Positions 1-5,700 of a stretch of DNA of 7,242 nucleotides are shown one piece after another. How positions within the stretch are numbered: position 1 is the first letter of the stretch; each line of letters opens with the position of its first letter. The stretch comes from Variovorax sp. (GTDB lineage: Bacteria > Pseudomonadota > Gammaproteobacteria > Burkholderiales > Burkholderiaceae_C): the NCBI GenBank assembly GCA_028292835.1, contig JAQGLP010000168.1, forward strand, positions 1 through 7,242. The letters run 5' to 3'. The notes below the pieces were generated by a model. That model saw nothing but the letters and a program-made list of their open reading frames with translations. It was not told the origin of the DNA and searched no databases. The position numbers and the translations under genes are program-made.

Positions 1-378
1 CTGGCGGACTACGTGCGCGCCGAGTTCCTGCGCAATCGCCAGATGGACTACGTGCGCGCCGCCCGCGCGCTGGGCGTGAGCAACCTGCAGATCATGTGGC
101 GCCACATCCTGCCCAACAGCATGGTGCCGGTCGTCACCTTCCTGCCGTTTCGCATGAGCGCGGCGATCCTGGCGCTGACCTCGCTCGACTTTCTGGGCCT
201 GGGCGTGCCGCCCGGCACGCCCTCGCTCGGCCAGCTGCTGGCGCAGGGCAAGGACAACATCGACGCCTGGTGGATCTCGATTTCCACCTTCGGCGTGCTG
301 GTGGTCACGCTGATGCTCCTGACCTTCATGGGCGATGCGCTGCGCGACGCGCTGGACCCGCGAAAGATGGAGGCATGA
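1..378 (+). CDS. yejE: Peptide ABC transporter permease, YejE-like, C-terminal part (5' end outside window)
   Basis: This is the last 125 codons of an inner-membrane permease that pairs with a second permease and an ATPase to import peptides (YejABEF, microcin C / oligopeptide class). The reading frame is open from base 1 and ends at TGA 376-378. The start of the visible part carries the EAA loop, the cytoplasmic coupling helix that contacts the ATPase: DYVRAARALGVSN followed by IMWRHILPN, with the expected Gly and the ILPN ending. After it come a hydrophobic segment, the SLDFLGLGVP motif typical of the Dpp/Opp/YejE permeases, and a final membrane helix ending in GDALRDALDPR. YejE is favoured over DppC or OppC because the next gene encodes a fused double ATPase of YejF type and the TFLPF/SLDFLG wording fits YejE as I remember it. 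The remaining permease YejB and binding protein YejA would be expected upstream, outside the window. Confidence 0.85.
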   Translation: MADYVRAEFLRNRQMDYVRAARALGVSNLQIMWRHILPNSMVPVVTFLPFRMSAAILALTSLDFLGLGVPPGTPSLGQLLAQGKDNIDAWWISISTFGVLVVTLMLLTFMGDALRDALDPRKMEA

Positions 379-427
379 CGGCCCCTTCGGGCGGCCGTGC
401 GCGTCGCTCTCCCAGGTGGGAGCGCGG

Positions 428-431
<4 letters not shown>
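375..431 (+). other. Possible 18-codon coupling ORF between yejE and yejF
   Basis: An ATG at 375 overlaps the yejE stop as ATGA and opens an 18-codon frame (MTAPSGGRARRSPRWERG). Its TGA at 429-431 overlaps the yejF ATG at 428, again as ATGA. A GGAGG at 369-373 lies only one base before this ATG, too close for normal initiation, so any translation would have to come from ribosomes finishing yejE. The peptide has no recognisable domain and is Arg/Pro/Gly-rich, as chance frames are in this DNA. It may be a bridge that hands ribosomes from yejE to yejF, or coincidence. Confidence 0.2.
378..398 (+). promoter_or_regulatory. Intercistronic hairpin with cUUCGg loop
   Basis: Directly after the yejE stop, six bases 378-383 (ACGGCC) pair with 393-398 (GGCCGT). 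After a one-base bulge (C392), CC 384-385 pairs with GG 390-391, closing a TTCG loop at 386-389. The cUUCGg tetraloop is one of the most stable known. No T-tract follows, so this is not an intrinsic terminator. It more likely affects mRNA stability or ribosome passage between yejE and yejF. The structure is seen by eye; its function is inference. Confidence 0.45.
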
Positions 432-2041
<1,610 letters not shown>

Positions 2042-2074
2042 ACCCGGACCGCCCGGAGAAACGAGCGACTTCAC

Positions 2075-3274
2075 ATGTCAATGACCTTCGACACCCGGAC
2101 CCGCCGCGAGGCGTGGCGCGCCGCGCTGGCCTGCATGGTCACGCTCGCGGTGGCGATGGGGCTGGGCCGCTTCGCCTTCACACCCATGCTGCCCGTCATG
2201 CTGGAGGAGGGCAAGCTCGACCTGCAGGGCGGTGGACTGCTGGCATCGCTCAATTACCTGGGTTATTTCTTGGGCGCGTTGTCGTGCGCGGCGATCCGCG
2301 TGCGGCCGGTCGCCATGGTGCGCGGCGCCCTGGTGGCCACTGCCGCGTTGCTGCTGGGGATGGGGCTGGCGCACGGCTTCGGCGCCTGGGGGGTATTGCG
2401 CACCGCCGCCGGTGTGGCAAGCGCCTGGGCCTTCGTCTTTGCGTCGGGCTGGGGTCTGCGGCGCCTGGCCGAGACCCGGGCGCCGGAGCTGGGCGGCGTG
2501 ATCTATACCGGTCCGGGCATCGGCATCGCCGTGACCGGCCTGCTGGGCGGCGCCATCGGCCGCTGGGGGTCGGAGGTGGCCTGGCTCGGCCTGGGCCTGG
2601 TCGCGCTGGCGTTGATCGCGCCGATCTGGCGCGTGTTCGACGACGGGCGGGCTCCGGCGCCGGCATCCGGCCCGGCCCTGCCTGCCGAGCCAGGGAAGGT
2701 CGAGCCGCGGGAAGCGCGCGCCGACGCGCGCTGGCTGGTCGCGCTCTACGGCCTGGCGGGCTTTGGCTACATCATCACCGCCACCTTCCTGCCCGTGATC
2801 GCCCGCCAGGCCTTGCCCGGCTCGCCCTGGCCCGACCTGTTCTGGCCGCTGTTCGGGCTGGCCGTGATTCCCGGCGCACTGATCGGCGCGCGGGCGCCCT
2901 CCCATTGGGACAACCGGCTGCTGCTGGCGGCGGCCTATGCGCTGCAGGCGCTGGGCATCGTGCTGTCGGTGGTCTGGCCCAGCCTCTGGGGTTTTGCGCT
3001 CGGCAGCCTGCTGCTGGGCATGCCCTTTACCGCCATCACCCTGTTCGCGATGCGCGAGGCGCGCCGTCTGCGGGGCAACGCGGCGGCCGGGCTGATCGGC
3101 TATGCCACCGCGTCCTACGGGGTCGGCCAGATCGTCGGGCCGCTCTTTGCCGCGCCACTGGCACAACGCACCGGTGCCTTTGCCCTGCCGCTGCTGGCCG
3201 CCGCGGCGGCGCTCGCCCTGGGCGCGGCGCTGTTCGTCGCGGTCTGGCGACGGGCCTCGCGGCCAGGGTCCTGA
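2075..3274 (+). CDS. MFS transporter of the YbfB/YjiJ family
   Basis: This 399-residue inner-membrane protein looks like a secondary transporter of the YbfB/YjiJ branch of the major facilitator superfamily. About twelve hydrophobic segments can be read, roughly at residues 18-38, 53-74, 82-100, 104-128, 142-162, 166-187, 220-240, 255-273, 282-301, 304-325, 337-360 and 367-391, with a Pro/Ala-rich charged loop at about 188-218 between the two halves. Family hallmarks are GLGRFAFTPMLP in helix 1 and YGLAGFGYIITATFLPVIAR at 225-244. The substrate is unknown; relatives are annotated as putative exporters. The start at 2075 is followed by a second in-frame ATG at 2081. A GAGCGA at 2063-2068 gives a weak Shine-Dalgarno, and GGAG at 2055-2058 is rather distant, so the start is uncertain by two codons. 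It follows yejF by 33 bases with no terminator between, so cotranscription is likely. Confidence 0.85.
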   Translation: MSMTFDTRTRREAWRAALACMVTLAVAMGLGRFAFTPMLPVMLEEGKLDLQGGGLLASLNYLGYFLGALSCAAIRVRPVAMVRGALVATAALLLGMGLAHGFGAWGVLRTAAGVASAWAFVFASGWGLRRLAETRAPELGGVIYTGPGIGIAVTGLLGGAIGRWGSEVAWLGLGLVALALIAPIWRVFDDGRAPAPASGPALPAEPGKVEPREARADARWLVALYGLAGFGYIITATFLPVIARQALPGSPWPDLFWPLFGLAVIPGALIGARAPSHWDNRLLLAAAYALQALGIVLSVVWPSLWGFALGSLLLGMPFTAITLFAMREARRLRGNAAAGLIGYATASYGVGQIVGPLFAAPLAQRTGAFALPLLAAAAALALGAALFVAVWRRASRPGS

Positions 3275-3321
3275 GCCGAGCGGCACGCACCGAAGATCCC
3301 GCCTGCTTTACGCCGCGGAAG

Positions 3322-3351
3322 CTGGCCTCGAAGACGCGACTGGCATATAAT
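3322..3351 (+). promoter_or_regulatory. Probable sigma-70 promoter of the rimP-nusA-infB operon
   Basis: A perfect -10 hexamer TATAAT lies at 3346-3351 in otherwise GC-rich DNA, which predicts a transcription start near 3357-3360. The -35 is poor: CTGGCC at 3322-3327 with an 18-base spacer is the best I see (three matches to TTGACA), so the promoter may be weak or need an activator. It sits 72 bases after the MFS stop, ahead of rimP. The bases between the MFS stop and this box show nothing else I can identify. Confidence 0.55.
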
Positions 3352-3361
3352 TCGAGGCTCA

Positions 3362-3403
3362 CGACCAAGCGGGCGGGTACCAACCGCCCGTTTTTTTTGG
3401 TCG
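3362..3403 (+). terminator. Intrinsic terminator / attenuator in the rimP leader
   Basis: A perfect 7-bp stem (CGGGCGG 3370-3376 with CCGCCCG 3384-3390, 7-base loop) is followed at once by eight Ts (3391-3398), a textbook intrinsic terminator. A second 7-bp helix encloses it: CGACCAA 3362-3368 pairs with TTGGTCG 3397-3403. Because the TATAAT box at 3346 places the likely start only a few bases upstream, terminated transcripts would be about 40 nt long. A terminator-bearing 'rimP leader' is known ahead of this operon in other bacteria (recalled from Rfam), and Bacillus nusA is controlled by a leader terminator. The simpler alternative is that it ends the yejF-MFS transcript. The structure is certain; the regulatory role is inferred. 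Confidence 0.8.
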
Positions 3404-3423
3404 ATCGTTTTTAGGCATCTCGT

Positions 3424-3451
3424 TTGACATCGCACCGGGGCGGGGCAATGT
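3424..3451 (+). promoter_or_regulatory. Possible second rimP promoter downstream of the terminator
   Basis: An exact TTGACA lies at 3424-3429. With a 16-base spacer the matching -10 would be CAATGT at 3446-3451, only three matches to TATAAT. If active, it would start transcripts beyond the leader terminator and so bypass it. The weak -10 makes this a low-confidence call. Confidence 0.2.
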
Positions 3452-3474
3452 GCAACGCGAAGCCAGTCATTTAG
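3448..3474 (+). other. Possible 8-codon leader ORF before rimP
   Basis: ATG at 3448 opens an 8-codon frame (MCNAKPVI) ending in TAG 3472-3474, which overlaps the AGAGG (3473-3477) that is the only visible Shine-Dalgarno candidate for rimP. Only a G-rich stretch precedes the ATG, so its own initiation signal is poor. Translation here would place a ribosome on the rimP ribosome-binding site. It is most likely chance, but is recorded because of the exact overlap. Confidence 0.12.
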
Positions 3475-3490
3475 AGGCACCTTCAGACAC

Positions 3491-4171
3491 GTGGCATTGC
3501 AGCAGACAGTGGAACAAACCGTGGCCGGCTTGGGCTACGACCTGATCGAGATCGAACGCTCGGCGGGTGGATTGCTGCGCGTCACGATTGATTTGCCCTG
3601 GTCCGGTCCCATATCGGTAGCTCCGGCGTCTGACGCGCAGGCCCTGGTCGGGGCGGCGGCCTTCGAGGCGCCCGAGCCCTTCGTCACGGTCGAGGACTGC
3701 GAGAAGGTCACGCGCCAGCTGGTGTTCGCCCTGGAGGTCGATGGTGTCGACTACCGCCGGCTCGAGGTGTCCTCGCCGGGCATCGACCGGCCGCTGCGCG
3801 GCGAGCAGGATTTCGAACGTTTCGTGGGCGAGGTGATCGACATCACGCTGAAGGCGCCGATGGGCGCGGCGGCGCTCGGGCAGGTGGCGGCCAATCGCAA
3901 GAAGTTCCGCGGGACGCTGGAGCGCGCCGACGGCGGCGGCTGGCAGATCGTCTGGAGCGACGCGCCCGAGCCCAAGCCGGGACAAAAGGTCAGCAAGAAA
4001 CGGGCGCCTGCCGTGTTGCATGCGCTCGGTTTCGTATTGGACGAGTTGCGCGACGCGCGGCTCGCGCCGATCGTGGATTTCAAGGGCCGCAAGGCCAAAA
4101 CCCGCGGCGGGATCCCGGATCCGGCGCCTGCGGGTTTTTCGGACAGTGCCGGCACGGATTTGCCGGACTGA
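3491..4171 (+). CDS. rimP: Ribosome maturation factor RimP
   Basis: RimP binds the assembling 30S subunit and is needed for its efficient maturation. The 226-residue product shows the family pattern: an N-terminal alpha/beta domain beginning VEQTVAGLGYDLIEIE, the VTVEDCEKVTRQL helix at 65-77, the hallmark LEVSSPGIDRPL at 91-102, then the SH3-like C-terminal domain with FVGEVIDITL and a basic NRKKFRGTLE stretch, ending near LAPIVDF at 191-197. It is much longer than E. coli RimP (about 150). About 20 extra Ala/Pro-rich residues lie at roughly 38-63, there is a smaller insertion before NRKKF, and a 29-residue basic then acidic tail follows residue 197. GTG 3491 is the only usable start, because upstream in frame there is no ATG, GTG or TTG before the TGA at 3425. 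The Shine-Dalgarno is weak (AGAGG 3473-3477, 13 bases away), which suggests modest or regulated translation. It is the first gene of the rimP-nusA-infB operon. Confidence 0.93.
   Translation: MALQQTVEQTVAGLGYDLIEIERSAGGLLRVTIDLPWSGPISVAPASDAQALVGAAAFEAPEPFVTVEDCEKVTRQLVFALEVDGVDYRRLEVSSPGIDRPLRGEQDFERFVGEVIDITLKAPMGAAALGQVAANRKKFRGTLERADGGGWQIVWSDAPEPKPGQKVSKKRAPAVLHALGFVLDELRDARLAPIVDFKGRKAKTRGGIPDPAPAGFSDSAGTDLPD
4097..4139 (+). terminator. Terminator-like hairpin inside the 3' end of rimP
   Basis: AAAACCCGC at 4097-4105 is perfectly complementary to GCGGGTTTT at 4130-4138. The stem continues after a one-base bulge (T4129) with GGCG 4106-4109 on CGCC 4125-4128, and after a GG bulge (4123-4124) with GGAT 4110-4113 on ATCC 4119-4122. 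Five Ts (4135-4139) end it. A strong GC stem flanked by an A-run and a T-run is the layout of a bidirectional intrinsic terminator, yet it lies 30 bases before the rimP stop codon, in the variable tail (residues about 203-216). A transcript ending here would have no stop codon. It lies upstream of nusA and infB, so it could attenuate both. Confidence 0.55.
4144..4170 (+). promoter_or_regulatory. Hairpin covering the rimP stop codon, upstream of the nusA RBS
   Basis: CCGGCA 4149-4154 pairs with TGCCGG 4161-4166 around a 6-base loop. After a single bulged G4148 the stem extends with CAGT 4144-4147 on ACTG 4167-4170, giving ten pairs. It includes the first two bases of the rimP TGA (4169-4171) and ends eight bases before the nusA Shine-Dalgarno AGGAGAG (4178-4184), leaving that site open. 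No T-tract follows. Possible roles are mRNA stability, terminator support or coupling of rimP and nusA translation; none is proven. Confidence 0.45.
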
Positions 4172-4191
4172 GAACACAGGAGAGTGGTGGC

Positions 4192-5676
4192 ATGAATCGC
4201 GAAATGTTGATGTTGGTGGATGCGATCTCGCGCGAGAAGAACGTCGAGCGCGACGTCGTCTTTGGCGCGGTCGAGTCCGCACTGGCGCAGGCCACCAAGA
4301 AGCTGCACCAGGGCGACGTGGACATCCGCGTCGCCGTCGACCGCGACAGCGGCGACTACGAAACCTTCCGCCGCTGGCATGTCGTGCCCGACGAGGCCGG
4401 TCTGCAGTTGCCCGAACAGGAAATCCTGCTGTTCGAGGCCAAGGAAGAGATGCCCGACATCGAGGTGGACGAGTACATCGAGGAGGCCGTCGACTCGGTG
4501 CCGATCGGCCGTATCGGCGCGATGGCGGCCAAGCAGGTCATCCTGCAGAAAATCCGCGATGCCGAGCGCGAGATGCTGCTCAACGACTTCATGTCGCGCG
4601 GCGACAAGATCTTCGTCGGTACCGTCAAGCGCCTCGACAAGGGCGACATCATCGTGGAGGCCGGCCGCGTCGAGGGACGCCTGCGCCGCAGCGAGATGAT
4701 CGCCAAGGAAAATCTGCGCAACGGCGACCGCGTGCGCGCCATGATCATGGAGGTCGACCTGACGCTGCGCGGCGCGCCGATCATCCTGTCGCGCTCGGCG
4801 CCCGAGTTCATGATCGAGCTGTTTCGCCAGGAAGTGCCCGAGATCGAGCAGGGCCTGCTGGAGATCAAGAGCTGTGCCCGCGACCCCGGTTCGCGCGCCA
4901 AGATCGCCGTGCTGAGCCACGACAAGCGGGTCGATCCGATCGGCACCTGCGTCGGCGTGCGCGGCACGCGTGTCAATGCCGTCACCAACGAGCTGGCCGG
5001 CGAGCGCGTCGACATCGTTCTGTGGAGCGAGGACCCGGCGCAGTTCGTGATCGGCGCCCTGGCGCCGGCCAACGTGTCGTCGATCGTGGTCGACGAGGAG
5101 CGGCACGCCATGGACGTGGTGGTCGACGAGGAAAACCTCGCCATTGCCATCGGCCGCGGCGGCCAGAACGTGCGCCTGGCTTCCGACCTCACGGGCTGGA
5201 AGATCAACATCATGGACGCGAACGAGTCGGCCCAGAAGCAGGCCACCGAGACCGATGCCAGCCGCAAGCTGTTCATGGAAAAGCTCGATGTGGACGAGGA
5301 AATCGCCGACATCCTGATCGCCGAAGGCTTCACCAGCCTCGAAGAGGTGGCTTACGTGCCGCTCTCCGAGCTGCTCGAAATCGAAAGCTTCGACGAAGAC
5401 ACCATCAACGAGTTGCGCTCGCGCGCCAAGGACGTGCTGCTGACGATGGAAATCGCCAAGGCCGAGAATGAAGAGAGCGTCTCGCAGGACTTGCGCGACC
5501 TCGAAGGTCTCGACACCGCCCTTATCGCGAAACTCGCCGAGGCGGGCATCCACACCCGCGACGACCTTGCCGACCTTGCGGTCGATGAACTTACCGAGAT
5601 CACCGGCCAGAACGCCGATGACGCCAAAGCCCTCATCTTGAAAGCCCGCGAACATTGGTTCACGGGCCAAGCGTGA
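4192..5676 (+). CDS. nusA: Transcription termination/antitermination factor NusA
   Basis: NusA binds RNA polymerase and nascent RNA, promotes pausing and intrinsic termination, and takes part in antitermination on rRNA operons. The 494-residue product matches the E. coli length (495) and domain order. The N-terminal polymerase-binding domain spans about 1-130, the S1 domain about 135-200 (GDKIFVGTVKRLDKGDIIVEAG), KH1 about 230-300 with DPIGTCVGVRGTRV at 248-261, and KH2 about 300-345 with GRGGQNVRLAS from 321. Two acidic repeats follow: AR1 from about 364 (KLDVDEEIADILIAEGF) and AR2 from about 433 to the end. The presence of AR1 and AR2 fits a proteobacterial NusA whose C-terminus contacts the polymerase alpha subunit and relieves autoinhibition. 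ATG 4192 has a good Shine-Dalgarno, AGGAGAG at 4178-4184, seven bases away. It follows rimP by 20 bases. No key motif is missing. Confidence 0.97.
   Translation: MNREMLMLVDAISREKNVERDVVFGAVESALAQATKKLHQGDVDIRVAVDRDSGDYETFRRWHVVPDEAGLQLPEQEILLFEAKEEMPDIEVDEYIEEAVDSVPIGRIGAMAAKQVILQKIRDAEREMLLNDFMSRGDKIFVGTVKRLDKGDIIVEAGRVEGRLRRSEMIAKENLRNGDRVRAMIMEVDLTLRGAPIILSRSAPEFMIELFRQEVPEIEQGLLEIKSCARDPGSRAKIAVLSHDKRVDPIGTCVGVRGTRVNAVTNELAGERVDIVLWSEDPAQFVIGALAPANVSSIVVDEERHAMDVVVDEENLAIAIGRGGQNVRLASDLTGWKINIMDANESAQKQATETDASRKLFMEKLDVDEEIADILIAEGFTSLEEVAYVPLSELLEIESFDEDTINELRSRAKDVLLTMEIAKAENEESVSQDLRDLEGLDTALIAKLAEAGIHTRDDLADLAVDELTEITGQNADDAKALILKAREHWFTGQA
5644..5667 (+). promoter_or_regulatory. Small hairpin at the 3' end of nusA
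   Basis: GAAC 5650-5653 pairs with GTTC 5658-5661 around a 4-base ATTG loop. After one C-A mismatch, GCCCG 5644-5648 pairs with CGGGC 5663-5667. The hairpin ends six bases before the nusA stop and has no T-tract. It overlaps codons for the conserved AREHWF end of NusA, so the pairing may be a by-product of coding. Confidence 0.25.
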
Positions 5677-5700
5677 CGGTCATGGAGGCACAAAGCACAT

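Noticed and set aside
7..60. Exact 15-base direct repeat GACTACGTGCGCGCC at 7-21 and 46-60
   Set aside because: Both copies encode DYVRA around the EAA loop of the permease, where related permeases also repeat similar residues; it is a coding by-product.
3435..3445. G-rich leader segment able to pair with the 3' arm of the leader terminator (3438-3443 with 3384-3389)
   Set aside because: As an antiterminator it is transcribed after the terminator has already acted, so it cannot prevent termination; it could only refold read-through RNA.
4110..4122. Two overlapping-looking GGATCC palindromes at 4110-4115 and 4117-4122
   Set aside because: They form the upper part of the hairpin described at 4097-4139; there is no reason to treat them as separate protein-binding sites.
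3751..5670. A 639-codon open frame on the - strand opposite rimP and nusA
   Set aside because: It is antisense to strongly recognised genes, His/Asp/Leu/Gly-rich without motifs, and has no ribosome-binding or promoter evidence. Long antisense frames are common at this GC content; the same applies to the long - strand frames at 659-2074, 2078-3286, 5352-7052 and 5680-7197.
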